DNA from: Parasulfuritortus sp036391875
GTDB lineage: Bacteria; Pseudomonadota; Gammaproteobacteria; Burkholderiales; Thiobacillaceae
Reading direction: 5' to 3'
NCBI GenBank assembly: GCA_036391875.1
Contig: DASVZA010000039.1
Coordinates: 131,389-195,388, forward strand
Length of the DNA: 64,000 nucleotides
Below the pieces are notes generated by a model. It did no database searches and was not told the DNA's origin. It saw only the letters and a list, made by a program, of their open reading frames with translations. A program made the position numbers and the translations under genes. Each line of letters begins with the position of its first letter. Position 1 is the first letter of the stretch. Shown here piece by piece: positions 1-8,015 of this stretch.

Positions 1-622
1 AGCTGGTGCCGGCCAGGGCGGCGGCGCCGAGCGGCATCCGGTTGACCCGCTTGCGGGCGTCGAGCATCCGCTCCTTGTCGCGCTGGCTCATCTCGACGTA
101 GGCCATCAGGTGGTGGCCGAAGGTGACCGGCTGGGCAACCTGCAAGTGGGTGAAGCCGGGCATCGGCGTGTCGGCGTGCTTCTCTGCCAGGTCGAGCAGG
201 GCGGTCTGGAAGTCGCCGATCAGGCCGACGATGTTGTCGATCTCGTCGCGCAGCCAGAGGCGGATGTCGGTGGCGACCTGGTCGTTGCGCGAGCGGCCGG
301 TATGCAGGCGCTTGCCGGCGTCGCCGATCAATGCGGTCAGGCGCTTCTCGATGTTGAGGTGGACATCCTCGTCGTCCAGGCTCCAGACGAATTCGTTGCG
401 TTCGATCTCGGCCAGGATCGTCGCCATGCCGTCCTCGATGGCGGACAGGTCCGCGGCCGGGATGATGCCCTGCTTGACCAGCATCTTGGCGTGGGCCAGC
501 GAGCCCTTGATGTCGTGCCGGGCCAGGCGCTGGTCGAAGAAGACCGAGGCGGTGTAGCGCTTGACCAGTTCGGAGACGGGTTCGGAGAAACGTTCGGACC
601 AGGTTTTGTCTGAGCTGGACAT
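1..622 (-). CDS. argH: Argininosuccinate lyase, N-terminal part (runs off window)
   Basis: Encodes the first 207 residues of argininosuccinate lyase, which splits argininosuccinate into arginine and fumarate in the last step of arginine synthesis. The reading frame starts at the ATG read leftward from 622 (MSSSDKTWSERF) and is still open at base 1. The family hallmarks HTGRSRNDQ and MPGFTHLQVAQPV are visible in the translated part; both belong to the substrate-binding surface of the fumarase/aspartase superfamily. The conserved C-terminal signature lies outside the window. The next gene upstream is also leftward, 43 bases away. Identification is secure; only completeness is unknown. Confidence 0.96.
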   Translation of the reverse strand, partial: MSSSDKTWSERFSEPVSELVKRYTASVFFDQRLARHDIKGSLAHAKMLVKQGIIPAADLSAIEDGMATILAEIERNEFVWSLDDEDVHLNIEKRLTALIGDAGKRLHTGRSRNDQVATDIRLWLRDEIDNIVGLIGDFQTALLDLAEKHADTPMPGFTHLQVAQPVTFGHHLMAYVEMSQRDKERMLDARKRVNRMPLGAAALAGTS

Positions 623-665
623 GGAGTGCCTGAATTTATGCCAAAGGGCAGATTATGCCACTGCC

Positions 666-1175
666 TCAGCTGCCGGGTGCCTCGTTGCCGGATTGGGCCG
701 TGTCCTGGCTGCGCACCTTGGCGACGGCGCTATCGATGGCGGCGTCCAGGTAGCTGCCGTAGAAGTCCGGGCTGGACAGGCCGATGACCGGCTTGCCGAG
801 CAGGTTGCCCTGGCTGTCGAGCAGGATGACCGTCGGCGTGAAGCGATAGCCGTAGCGGCCGACGAAGAAGCCGGCGTTGGTCGCGGTGCCGTCGAAGTCC
901 TTGAAGTCGGCCGGGTCGGAGACCAGCAGCCGGCGCATGACCAGGCGATCCTGGTAGGCCTTGTTGTGGCTCATCGGGATCAGGAAATCGTTCAGGACGT
1001 GCTCGCAGTACTGGCAGTTTTCCGCCACCAGGGCCACCAGGATGACGCCGTGCTTGGCCTGCGCAGCCTTGGCGTCCTGCTGCAGGTCGCGCAGCGGCGG
1101 CACGCCATCCTCGGCGAAAGCCGGGAACGAGGCGCATGTTAATATGATGAACAACCACGCAAAAATCTTCTTCAT
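666..1175 (-). CDS. Periplasmic thioredoxin-like protein (SoxW-like)
   Basis: A 169-residue thioredoxin-fold protein with a clear N-terminal signal peptide (hydrophobic residues 4-20, cleavage near AFA-ED), so it probably acts in the periplasm. The redox motif C54-Q-Y-C57 follows a beta-strand (VILVALVAENCQYC). A typical cis-proline segment (YRFTPTVILLD) lies about 60 residues downstream. The layout resembles SoxW and related disulfide reductases of sulfur-oxidising bacteria. No sox genes are nearby, so a general thiol-reductase role is equally possible. An AGGAG ribosome site lies 11 bases before the ATG. It is divergent from hemC with only 56 bases between the starts, so the promoters must overlap. 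Confidence 0.8.
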   Translation of the reverse strand: MKKIFAWLFIILTCASFPAFAEDGVPPLRDLQQDAKAAQAKHGVILVALVAENCQYCEHVLNDFLIPMSHNKAYQDRLVMRRLLVSDPADFKDFDGTATNAGFFVGRYGYRFTPTVILLDSQGNLLGKPVIGLSSPDFYGSYLDAAIDSAVAKVRSQDTAQSGNEAPGS

Positions 1176-1231
1176 TTAGCAGATACTCCTATTACAGGCT
1201 CGATTCTAGAGCAACTTGCCGGTCCGAATAC

Positions 1232-2158
1232 ATGTCCGAAAAACTGATCATCGCCACCCGAGAAAGCCAGCTTGCCCTCTGGCAGGCCCACCACATCCGC
1301 GATCGTCTGCAGGCGCTGCATCCGGGGCTCGAAGTCGAGCTGCTGGGCATGACCACCATGGGCGACCAGATTCTCGATTCGCCCCTGTCACGCATCGGCG
1401 GCAAGGGGCTGTTCGTCAAGGAATTGGAACAGGCCATGGCTATAAGACGTGCGGACCTGGCAGTTCATTCCCTTAAAGATGTGCCGATGGATCTGCCGGA
1501 CGGTTTCGAGCTGACCGCGATCACCGAGCGGGAGGACCCGCGCGACGCCTTCGTCTCCAACCGCTACAAGTCGCTGGCCGAACTGCCGGCGGGCGCCAAG
1601 GTCGGCACCTCCAGCCTGCGCCGCCAGGCCCAGCTCCGCGCCCGGTTCCCGCACCTGGTGGTCGACACCCTGCGCGGCAACGTCAACACCCGCCTGCGCA
1701 AGCTGGACGAGGACCAGTACGACGCCATCATCCTGGCCTCGGCCGGCCTCAAGCGGCTGGGCTTCGCCGGGCGCATCGCCGCCATCCTGGAGCCGGAGGA
1801 AAGCCTGCCGGCGGTCGGCCAGGGCGCGCTGGGCATCGAGATCCTCAGCGGCCGGCCCGAGGTCGCCCGCCTGCTGGCGCCGCTCAACGACCCGACCACG
1901 GCCGCCTGCGTGCGGGCCGAGCGGGCCATGAGCCGCAAGCTGCAGGGCGGCTGCCAGGCGCCGATCGGCGGCTACTGCGTGGTCCGCGACGGCAAGCTGT
2001 TCCTGCGCGGCTTCGTCTCCGACCTGGACGGCCGGCGCATGGTCCGGGCCGAGGCCGAAGGCGGCCTGGACGCGCCCGAGGCGCTCGGCGACCGGGTCGC
2101 CGATGCGCTGATCGGCCAGGGCGCGGACCGCCTGCTGGCCGAGCTGATCCAGCATTAG
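1232..2158 (+). CDS. hemC: Porphobilinogen deaminase (hydroxymethylbilane synthase)
   Basis: Cytoplasmic enzyme joining four porphobilinogen units into hydroxymethylbilane for haem and sirohaem. The 308-residue length is normal. The catalytic aspartate is D83 in HSLKDVP, and the dipyrromethane cofactor attaches to C241 in GGCQAPIGGY. The Arg-rich cofactor-binding strand (TSSLRRQAQLRARFP) is complete. It is first in a four-gene rightward run, with hemD starting three bases after the stop, so the genes are presumably cotranscribed. No key residue is missing. Confidence 0.98.
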   Translation: MSEKLIIATRESQLALWQAHHIRDRLQALHPGLEVELLGMTTMGDQILDSPLSRIGGKGLFVKELEQAMAIRRADLAVHSLKDVPMDLPDGFELTAITEREDPRDAFVSNRYKSLAELPAGAKVGTSSLRRQAQLRARFPHLVVDTLRGNVNTRLRKLDEDQYDAIILASAGLKRLGFAGRIAAILEPEESLPAVGQGALGIEILSGRPEVARLLAPLNDPTTAACVRAERAMSRKLQGGCQAPIGGYCVVRDGKLFLRGFVSDLDGRRMVRAEAEGGLDAPEALGDRVADALIGQGADRLLAELIQH

Positions 2159-2161
2159 GCG

Positions 2162-2944
2162 ATGGCCACCCCGCCCCTGGCCGGCCGCGGCATCCTGGTC
2201 ACCCGTCCCGCGGGGCAGGCGGAAGGCCTGGCGGCGCGCATCGAGTCCCTGGGCGGCAACGCCATCCTGTTTCCCGCGCTGGAGATCGCCCCGCCGGCCG
2301 ACCCGGCGGCGCTGGCCCACGTCATGGGCCAGCTGCGCGACTACGACCTCATCGTCTTCGTCAGTCCCACCGCGGTCGAGCGGGCCTGGCCGTTCATCCT
2401 GGAACGCCACGGCGACTGGCCGAACGGTTTCTCCCTGGCCGCGGTCGGCCAGGGCACGGCCCGCGAACTGGCGCGCTACGGCGCCGCCCATGTGCTGGTG
2501 CCCGAAGAGGGTGCCGACAGCGAACACCTTCTGGCTCTGGATGCCTTGCAGGCGATGGCCGGCAAGCGCGTCCTGATCGTGCGCGGTGCAGGCGGCCGCG
2601 AACTGTTGGCCGAGACCTTGCGCCGGCGCGGCGCCACGGTCGATTACGCCGAGGCCTATCGGCGCGTGAAGCCGGAACTCGATCCCAGCCCGTTGCTCGA
2701 GTTGTGGCGCAACGACGGCGTCCAGGCGGTGACCGTGACCAGCCGGGAAATACTCGCCAACCTGTTCGACCTGCTGGGCGGGGCGGGCGACCAGCTGCTG
2801 CGCGCCACGCCCCTGTTCGTCATCCACGAGCGCATCGCCGAAGCGGCCCGGGCGCGCGGCGTGGTCAACGTGGTCGTGACCGCGGCCGGCGATGACGGCC
2901 TTGTCTCGGGACTGCTGGACTGGTTCAATCCCGAACATGAGTGA
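2162..2944 (+). CDS. hemD: Uroporphyrinogen-III synthase
   Basis: Closes hydroxymethylbilane with inversion of ring D to give uroporphyrinogen III, the branch point to haem, sirohaem and cobalamin. The 260-residue protein has the expected two-lobed pattern, with the family's weakly conserved segments VTRPAGQAEGLAARIE near the start, FVSPTAVERAW about residue 70, and VTSREILANLFDLL about residue 195. HemD proteins diverge strongly in sequence, so position between hemC and hemX is important support. The 3' end overlaps hemX by eight bases. Confidence 0.94.
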   Translation: MATPPLAGRGILVTRPAGQAEGLAARIESLGGNAILFPALEIAPPADPAALAHVMGQLRDYDLIVFVSPTAVERAWPFILERHGDWPNGFSLAAVGQGTARELARYGAAHVLVPEEGADSEHLLALDALQAMAGKRVLIVRGAGGRELLAETLRRRGATVDYAEAYRRVKPELDPSPLLELWRNDGVQAVTVTSREILANLFDLLGGAGDQLLRATPLFVIHERIAEAARARGVVNVVVTAAGDDGLVSGLLDWFNPEHE

Positions 2945-3962
2945 AAACCCCTCGCCCCTCCCGACCCCGGCCGCCCCGCCCAGCACCGGCTGGGTCGCGC
3001 CGCTGGCCCTGGCCCTGGCCCTGCTGGCGCTGGTCGCCGCCGGCAGCCTCTTCTGGATGATGCAGACGCGCATCCAGTCGCTCGAACTGCAACTGGCCCG
3101 CCGGATCGGCGAATTCGACAATTCCAGCAAGGAAGCGCGCACCGCCGCGCGCGAGGTGCGCGCCACCGTCGACGACCTGACGACCCGCACCGCGGCGCTG
3201 GAGGCCAAGGCCCAGGAGGCGCAGAACCAGCAGCTGGCGCTGCAGGCCATGTACCAGGAACTGGCCCGCGGCCAGGACGAACGGCTGCTGGCCGACATCG
3301 AGCAGACCTTGTTGCTGGCCAACCAGCAGCTGGAGATGGCCGGCAACGTGCGCGCCGCCGTGCTCGGCCTGGATGCCGCTGAGGCCCGCCTGGCGCGCAT
3401 GAAGAAGCCGCAGTTCGAGCGTCTGCGGGCGGCCATCAGCCGCGATTCGGCCCGGCTCAAGCTGCTGCCTGCGGCCGACGTGGTCGGCATCAACGCCCGG
3501 CTCGATGCCCTGCTGCAGAACGTCGACAAGCTGAAACTGGAATCCGACCAGGAGACGCCGCCGCCGGCCAAGCCGCGCAGCCGTTCGGCTGCCGTGGACT
3601 GGATGGAACGGCTGGGTTCGGAGACCTGGAGCGAGATCAAGCAGCTGGTCCGCATCCGCCGCCTGGATCACCCCGACATGGTCCTGCTGGAACCGTCGCA
3701 GACCTATTTCCTGCGCCAGAACCTCAAGCTGCGCCTGCTGTCCGCCCGGCTGGCGGCGCTGCAGCGCGACGAGGCCACCTACCGCGCCGACATCGCCGCC
3801 TGCCGGCAATGGATCGGCCAGTACTTCAACCGCAGCGACGCGCTCACCCTCAGCATGCTGCAGGACCTGAAGGAACTGGAGGCGATGCCGGTTTCGCTGC
3901 AGAACGCCAACCTCAACGACAGTCTGGGGGTGTTGCACTCCCTGGCCGGGACGGTGCGCTGA
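2937..3962 (+). CDS. hemX: HemX-family membrane protein
   Basis: A 341-residue protein of the HemX family (old name uroporphyrin-III C-methyltransferase-like; enzymatic activity is not established for this family). A proline-rich cytoplasmic start is followed by one membrane segment at about residues 17-41. A long helical region comes next (EARTAAREVRATVDDLTTRTAALEAKA segment, likely coiled coil) and a conserved C-terminal half outside the membrane. The ATG at 2937 overlaps the hemD stop by eight bases and is preferred to an upstream ATG at 2892, which would add 15 residues encoded inside hemD. The position between hemD and hemY is conserved in Beta- and Gammaproteobacteria. Confidence 0.9.
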   Translation: MSENPSPLPTPAAPPSTGWVAPLALALALLALVAAGSLFWMMQTRIQSLELQLARRIGEFDNSSKEARTAAREVRATVDDLTTRTAALEAKAQEAQNQQLALQAMYQELARGQDERLLADIEQTLLLANQQLEMAGNVRAAVLGLDAAEARLARMKKPQFERLRAAISRDSARLKLLPAADVVGINARLDALLQNVDKLKLESDQETPPPAKPRSRSAAVDWMERLGSETWSEIKQLVRIRRLDHPDMVLLEPSQTYFLRQNLKLRLLSARLAALQRDEATYRADIAACRQWIGQYFNRSDALTLSMLQDLKELEAMPVSLQNANLNDSLGVLHSLAGTVR

Positions 3963-4480
3963 TGCGGCCGGTGATCTGGTTCCTGCTGCTGTTCGTGCTG
4001 GCGGTGGCGATCACCTTGCTGGCCCGCTTCGATGCCGGCTACGTGGTCGTCGTGCTGCCGCCCTGGCGGCTGGAGATGTCGTTCATGCTGGCGGCGGTGG
4101 CCATGTTGCTGCTGTTCGCGTTGGCCAATCTCGGCGTGCGCATGGTGCGCCTGGCCTTGCGCCTGCCGGCCGATGTCCGCGGCTGGCACCGGCGCCGGCG
4201 TAGCGACAAGGCGGAGGACGAACTGTCCCGCGCCATCGCAGCCTATCTCGCCGGCCAGACGGCGCAGGCCTACACCCTGGCCGACAGCGCCCTGAGGAAG
4301 GAACACCTGCCGATGGCGGCGCTGGTGGCGGCCCATGCCGCCCTGGCGGAGGGCAAGCGCGAGGCGGCCGAGGCCGCACTCAAGGGCCTGAAGACCGAGA
4401 TCGGCGAACTGACCGCCGCCCGCCAGCGGGTCGAGACCCGGCTGGCGGAAACGGCCGCCGTCCCCGCCAAGCCGGAATAA
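3962..4480 (+). CDS. hemY: HemY-family membrane protein, short form
   Basis: The ATG shares its A with the hemX stop (TGATG), so translation is coupled. The 172-residue product starts with the HemY pattern: two hydrophobic segments (about residues 3-22 and 40-62) separated by a short periplasmic loop with YVVVVLPPWRLE. An Arg-rich cytoplasmic stretch and one TPR-like helical pair (AIAAYLAGQTAQAYTLADSAL) follow. Typical HemY proteins are near 400 residues with several TPR units, and here the protein stops after the first. The convergent reductase gene begins five bases later, so there is no downstream coding remnant. HemY function is not firmly known; a role in organising haem synthesis is assumed. 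Confidence 0.83.
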   Translation: MRPVIWFLLLFVLAVAITLLARFDAGYVVVVLPPWRLEMSFMLAAVAMLLLFALANLGVRMVRLALRLPADVRGWHRRRRSDKAEDELSRAIAAYLAGQTAQAYTLADSALRKEHLPMAALVAAHAALAEGKREAAEAALKGLKTEIGELTAARQRVETRLAETAAVPAKPE

Positions 4481-4485
4481 TTCCC

Positions 4486-5499
4486 CTACTGGCCGTCCTG
4501 GAAGGAGAAGGCGTCGGCGTAGAAGGCGTCCTCGGGCAGGCCCTTGGCCATGAAATCCTTCTTGGCCGCCTCGATCATCTGAGGCGCGCCGCAGGCATAC
4601 ACCTCGTAGCCCGACAGGTCGGCGAAATCGGCCAGCACCGCGAGGTGGACGAAGCCGGTCCGGCCGGGCCAGGCGTCTTCCACTTTCGGCTCCGACAGCA
4701 CGGGGATGAAGCTGAAGTTGGCGTGCGTCTCCTGCCACTTGGCCGGCAGGTCGGCCAGGTACAGGTCGGCCAGCGAGCGGGCGCCCCAGTACAGGACCAT
4801 CTGGCGCCGGGTGCCGTGATGGAAGATATGGCCGAGGATGCTCTTGATCGGCGCGAAGCCGGTGCCGCCGGCCAGGAAGATGATGGGCTTGTCCGATTCG
4901 CGCAGGAAGAAGCTGCCGAGCGGGCCCTTGATGCGCATGATGTCCTTCGGCTTCAGGGTGCTGAACACCTGCTCGGTGAAGAAACCGCCCGGCACCTGGC
5001 GGATGTGCAGTTCGAGCAGTTCGTCCTCCTCCGGCGCGTTGGCCAGCGAGAAGCTGCGGTGCTTGCCGTCCTTGAGCAGGAAGTCGATGTACTGGCCGGG
5101 CAGGAACTGCAGCCGCTCGCTGCTCGGCAGCTTGAGCCAGAGCGCCATGACGTCGTCGGCCAGCTTGTCCATGCGCTCGATGCGGCAGGGCAGGGTCTTG
5201 ACCGGGATGTCCTTGGCGGCGCCGATCTCCTTGACCTCGATCACCAGGTCGGAGGTGGGCTTGGCGGTGCAGAACAGGGCCAGGCCCTTGGCCTTGTCCT
5301 CCTCCGGCAGCGTGCCGGCCTGATGCGCGCCATGATCCACCGTGCCCGACAGGATCTTGCCCTTGCAGGCCCCGCAGGCACCGTTGCGGCAGCCGTAGGG
5401 CAGGGCGAGATTCTCCCGCAGCGCGGCCTCGAGCACGGTTTCGCCGGTATGCACGGTAAACTGATGGCCGCTGGGTTGGATGGTGACCTGGTGAGACAT
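4486..5499 (-). CDS. 2Fe-2S ferredoxin-domain NAD(P)H:flavin oxidoreductase (AscD/UbiB-reductase type)
   Basis: A 337-residue soluble electron-transfer flavoprotein. Residues 1-90 form a plant-type ferredoxin domain with the cluster motif CRNGACGACKG and a distal cysteine in ALFCTAKP. Next comes an FAD-binding domain with HRSFSLANAPEE (RxYS-like). The NAD(P)H-binding domain contains IFLAGGTGFAPIKSIL and ends with VYACGAPQMIEAAKKDF. This is the architecture of CDP-6-deoxy-3,4-glucoseen reductase and of oxygenase reductases; betaproteobacteria often carry it as a lone housekeeping reductase. The start was placed at 5499 because AGAGGA lies eight bases upstream and homology begins there (MSHQVTI). 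It is divergent from the next gene, with 25 bases between starts. Confidence 0.87.
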   Translation of the reverse strand: MSHQVTIQPSGHQFTVHTGETVLEAALRENLALPYGCRNGACGACKGKILSGTVDHGAHQAGTLPEEDKAKGLALFCTAKPTSDLVIEVKEIGAAKDIPVKTLPCRIERMDKLADDVMALWLKLPSSERLQFLPGQYIDFLLKDGKHRSFSLANAPEEDELLELHIRQVPGGFFTEQVFSTLKPKDIMRIKGPLGSFFLRESDKPIIFLAGGTGFAPIKSILGHIFHHGTRRQMVLYWGARSLADLYLADLPAKWQETHANFSFIPVLSEPKVEDAWPGRTGFVHLAVLADFADLSGYEVYACGAPQMIEAAKKDFMAKGLPEDAFYADAFSFQDGQ

Positions 5500-5524
5500 C
5501 GTTGATTCCTCTTGAAGACTGAGC

Positions 5525-6430
5525 ATGTTACGAATACTGATTGTCGGCTGTGGCGACGTCGGCCTGCGCGCCGCCCGGCTGCTGCGCGGCAAGGCCCGCG
5601 TCTACGGCCTGCTGCGCTCGCCCGAACGGGCCGCTGAACTGCGCGCCGCCGGAGTGATCCCCATCGCCGGCGACCTGGACGACGACCATGGCCTGCGCCG
5701 GCTGGCCGGCCTGGCCGATGTGGTGTTCCACTTCGCCCCGCCGCCGCCGGACGGCGAGCGCGATCCGCGTACCCGCCGCCTGATCGCCGCCTTGTCGGCC
5801 GGCAATGCACTCCGGAAGCGCGCGAGTTTACCCCGGACGTTGATCTACGTCAGTACCAGCGGCGTGTACGGCGACTGCGGCGGCGCCGTGGTCGATGAAA
5901 GCCGGCCGGCCCGTCCCCGCAACCCGCGCGCCCGGCGGCGTTGGGATGCCGAAACGCAGTTGCGCCGATGGGCGGTGCGCAGCGGCGTCGGTCTCGCCAT
6001 CCTGCGCGCGCCGGGCATCTACGCCCAGGACCGGATGCCCGAGGAGCGGGTGCGCAAGGGCCTGCCGGCCATCGTCCGGGAAGAGGACGTCGACACCAAC
6101 CACATCCACGCCGAGGATCTGGCCCGCCTCGCCATCGCGGCCATGTTCCGGGCCGGCCGCAACCGGGTCTACAACGCCGTCGACGACAGTGGCCTGAAGA
6201 TGGGCGACTGGTTCGACGTGGTGGCCGACCACCTGGGCCTGCCCCGGCCGCCGCGCCTGCCGCGCGACGAGGTGATCGCCGCGGTCACGCCCGCGATGCG
6301 CAGCTTTTTGACCGAGTCGCGCCGGCTGGTCAACCGGCGCATTAAGCGCGAACTGCGCTTCCGGCTGAAGTATCCGACCGTGCATGCGGGCCTGGCCGCA
6401 CGGATTGAGGCGGGCATTAAAAACGGGTAG
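5525..6430 (+). CDS. NAD-dependent epimerase/dehydratase-like SDR protein
   Basis: A 301-residue extended/atypical short-chain dehydrogenase-like protein. The dinucleotide-binding motif GCGDVG is at residues 8-13 inside MLRILIVGCGDVGLRAARLL. The conserved STSGVYGDCGG segment and the ILRAPGIYA strand support the NAD-dependent epimerase/dehydratase family (YeeZ-like). The usual YxxxK is not obvious, so dehydrogenase activity is uncertain. The substrate is unknown. It starts 25 bases from the divergent ferredoxin reductase, the usual neighbour layout in several betaproteobacteria (recalled, not checked). A lower-GC stretch begins right after its stop. Confidence 0.78.
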   Translation: MLRILIVGCGDVGLRAARLLRGKARVYGLLRSPERAAELRAAGVIPIAGDLDDDHGLRRLAGLADVVFHFAPPPPDGERDPRTRRLIAALSAGNALRKRASLPRTLIYVSTSGVYGDCGGAVVDESRPARPRNPRARRRWDAETQLRRWAVRSGVGLAILRAPGIYAQDRMPEERVRKGLPAIVREEDVDTNHIHAEDLARLAIAAMFRAGRNRVYNAVDDSGLKMGDWFDVVADHLGLPRPPRLPRDEVIAAVTPAMRSFLTESRRLVNRRIKRELRFRLKYPTVHAGLAARIEAGIKNG

Positions 6431-6566
6431 CCGGAATGGCGGGTTGAAACCTGAAGCGGAAGTTGGAGGTTCGTGGCATAGGTTTCTGCTACCAGCCAGG
6501 AGCCACTATTGGCGCAGGCGGGCGGTATTCTGGTAAGTGTGGCGAATCGAGCGGTACCATTAGCGA

Positions 6567-7232
6567 ATGGACAAACTCAAAGCATACCTGCCCGAATCCT
6601 CTGTTGTAGGCGTCAAGAACCTCAAGGATGGCGAAGACATCAGCCATTTCTTCAAGCGGTTTTATGAGAGCGATCTAAGCCGGGACTTTGGCGTCTACCG
6701 TCTGTCGCTGGATGCGCTTCGCCCGCACATCAAGCAGCACATCATCGAGCACGGCTTGTCGTCGCTTTTCTATAGCCAAAAGACCTGTGATGCGATCATG
6801 CATCCTGGCTTCACAACCGACGAGATCGAGGCAGTTGTCCTAGGGATCATGAGCAAGTTGGACGGGGTAAAGCACCTCCTCATCATCGATGCCTTTTTCT
6901 ATGACGACAAGCCAGAGTGCTTGCTGTTGCTTGAGAAAATCGTCAGGTCGATGTCCAGCAAGCTAGAAAAGGTCACGCTCATCACGCATGGCAAGAGAGC
7001 GAGCATGCGACCGGGGATGCACAACGTCTTTTCCACGGTAGCTCCTGGCATCCAGATCAACGACGTGGTCACGGAGGACTTTCACGATCGCTACTGGATT
7101 GACGTTGAGAACACCAAGGGAGTAATGGTGGGCACGTCTCTCAATGGGATTGGGAAGAAGATCGCGATGATCGATCACGCAAATGTCGCAGATACCCGAG
7201 AGATTGTTCGCCTCGCCTCTGACTTTCTGTAG
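6567..7232 (+). CDS. Orphan protein with phospholipase-D-like half-site; probably acquired
   Basis: A 221-residue protein of unknown function. Its base composition is clearly less GC-rich than that of the flanking genes, with codons such as AAA, AAG, TTG and ATC mixed freely, which suggests transfer. The C-terminal half has FHDRYWID (residues 172-179) followed by VGTSLNGIGKK (188-198). This His-Asp-Arg plus Gly-Ser-Leu-x-x-x-Gly-Lys layout recalls the PLD-like domain found next to ORF6N/RhuM-type and MIT_C-type proteins. The preceding strand LLIIDAFFYDD (104-114) fits the first half of such a fold but has no HKD motif. There is no signal peptide or membrane segment. No ribosome site is clear before the ATG. 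It stands alone. Confidence 0.6.
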   Translation: MDKLKAYLPESSVVGVKNLKDGEDISHFFKRFYESDLSRDFGVYRLSLDALRPHIKQHIIEHGLSSLFYSQKTCDAIMHPGFTTDEIEAVVLGIMSKLDGVKHLLIIDAFFYDDKPECLLLLEKIVRSMSSKLEKVTLITHGKRASMRPGMHNVFSTVAPGIQINDVVTEDFHDRYWIDVENTKGVMVGTSLNGIGKKIAMIDHANVADTREIVRLASDFL

Positions 7233-7650
7233 TCAGTTCAGGCGCGAGCCTGAATTGCCCAGGATTTCTCAACGCGACGAGATGGACTTCAGCCTCCGGG
7301 CAACCAAATCTGCGTAGCAAGCGTAGGTTGGGCTGACGTAAGGAAGCCCAACATCACAGCGGGTAACTTGTTGGGCTTCGCGTCGCTCTGCCCAACCTAC
7401 GCATTTGTGGCCATCGGGACTTGGCCTTCGGATTTGGCGGACGGTTCCGCTGACGATGATCTGAAATATCTGGACCGACATTCAGTGCAATGCCTTTCAG
7501 TTATTGCACCCGAACTGATTAACGATGACGGTCACATCAAGGGCGGCAAAGAGCCGGCAGTCGACCCTCTGCAGGCGAGGTGCAACACCGCTCGGTTGAG
7601 TGTTCGCTGCGATGATCTCAGCGGTTGAAACGCAACGATTCCGGCTACAC
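7233..7650. other. Non-coding accessory stretch between the orphan gene and the terminator of the small secreted gene
   Basis: About 420 bases without a convincing gene. It contains the inverted repeat listed separately at 7321-7402. Downstream, 7525-7599 can be read as a 24-residue frame (MTVTSRAAKSRQSTLCRR..., stop TGA) followed by in-frame continuation (VFAAMISAVETQRF). Its wording reminds me of short hypothetical proteins annotated in other betaproteobacterial genomes, so this could be a dispersed element or gene relic. I cannot confirm that without a database search. Confidence 0.4.
7321..7402. repeat. 82-base inverted repeat (GTAGGTTGGGC type), MITE/REP-like
   Basis: Left arm 7321-7353 begins GCGTAGGTTGGGCTGA and ends GAAGCCCAACA. 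Right arm 7369-7402 begins TGTTGGGCTTCG and ends GCCCAACCTACGC. The arms are near-perfect reverse complements around a 15-base loop. The outer (GCGTAGGTTGGGC) and inner (AGCCCAACA) blocks match exactly, and differences are confined to the middle. This sequence type recurs between genes in many proteobacterial genomes (recalled). The short direct repeat GCGTAG just before the left arm (7312-7317) may be a target-site trace. Confidence 0.75.
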
Positions 7651-7689
7651 AAAAAAACGGCGCAGCCCCGTCACGGGTGCTGCGCCGTC
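7651..7689 (-). terminator. Intrinsic terminator of the small secreted-protein gene
   Basis: Read leftward, the sequence forms an 11-base stem (GACGGCGCAGC with GCTGCGCCGT) with a second internal stem-like ACCCG...CGGG, followed by seven T residues. It lies 20-60 bases after the stop codon of the leftward gene at 7710-8015 and fits a strong rho-independent terminator for it. Confidence 0.88.
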
Positions 7690-7709
7690 GTCGGCCTAAG
7701 CCGTCTGGT

Positions 7710-8015
7710 TTAGCGTCGGCCGCCGCCGCGCAGGGCGGAGGTGTCGATCGCGGCACCGCCCATCATGGCGCCGGCGCTCGGCACGGTGGCGCTGTCCAGA
7801 TAGCGGTTGGGGGTGGCTGCGCCCGCGCCGAACTGGACGAAGTCGGTCCACTCTTCCTGGGTCAGGTTGTCTTCCTTCCGGGTGTTGTGGACATCGTTCG
7901 GCATGTTGGCCCAACCGGCGCCCCAGGGGCTGTTGTGGTCGGCCAGGGCGGGCATGGCGGCCAGGCTGCCGAGCAGGGCGACGAAGGTCAGGGATTTGCG
8001 GGTATCGATTTGCAT
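7710..8015 (-). CDS. Small secreted protein of unknown function
   Basis: A 101-residue protein with a strong Sec signal peptide: MQIDTRKS, hydrophobic LTFVALLGSLAAMPA, cleavage after ALA at about residue 25. The mature part is about 76 residues. It starts with DHNSPWGAGWANMPNDVHNTR, contains no cysteine, and ends with a Gly/Arg tail (LRGGGRR). An AGGAG site lies six bases before the ATG. The gene has its own strong terminator, and a possible extracytoplasmic-sigma-type promoter lies about 55 bases upstream, so it is probably a single-gene unit. I do not recognise the family. It could be a stress-induced periplasmic protein, but that is a guess from the promoter shape alone. Confidence 0.75.
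   Translation of the reverse strand: MQIDTRKSLTFVALLGSLAAMPALADHNSPWGAGWANMPNDVHNTRKEDNLTQEEWTDFVQFGAGAATPNRYLDSATVPSAGAMMGGAAIDTSALRGGGRR

Noticed and set aside
1388..3655. Very long open frame antisense to hemC-hemD-hemX
   Set aside because: Low-complexity shadow translation caused by high GC third positions; sense genes are certain, and no domain is recognisable.
7368..7628. 86-residue open frame over the inverted repeat
   Set aside because: Starts inside the palindrome arm, has no ribosome site and no recognisable domain.
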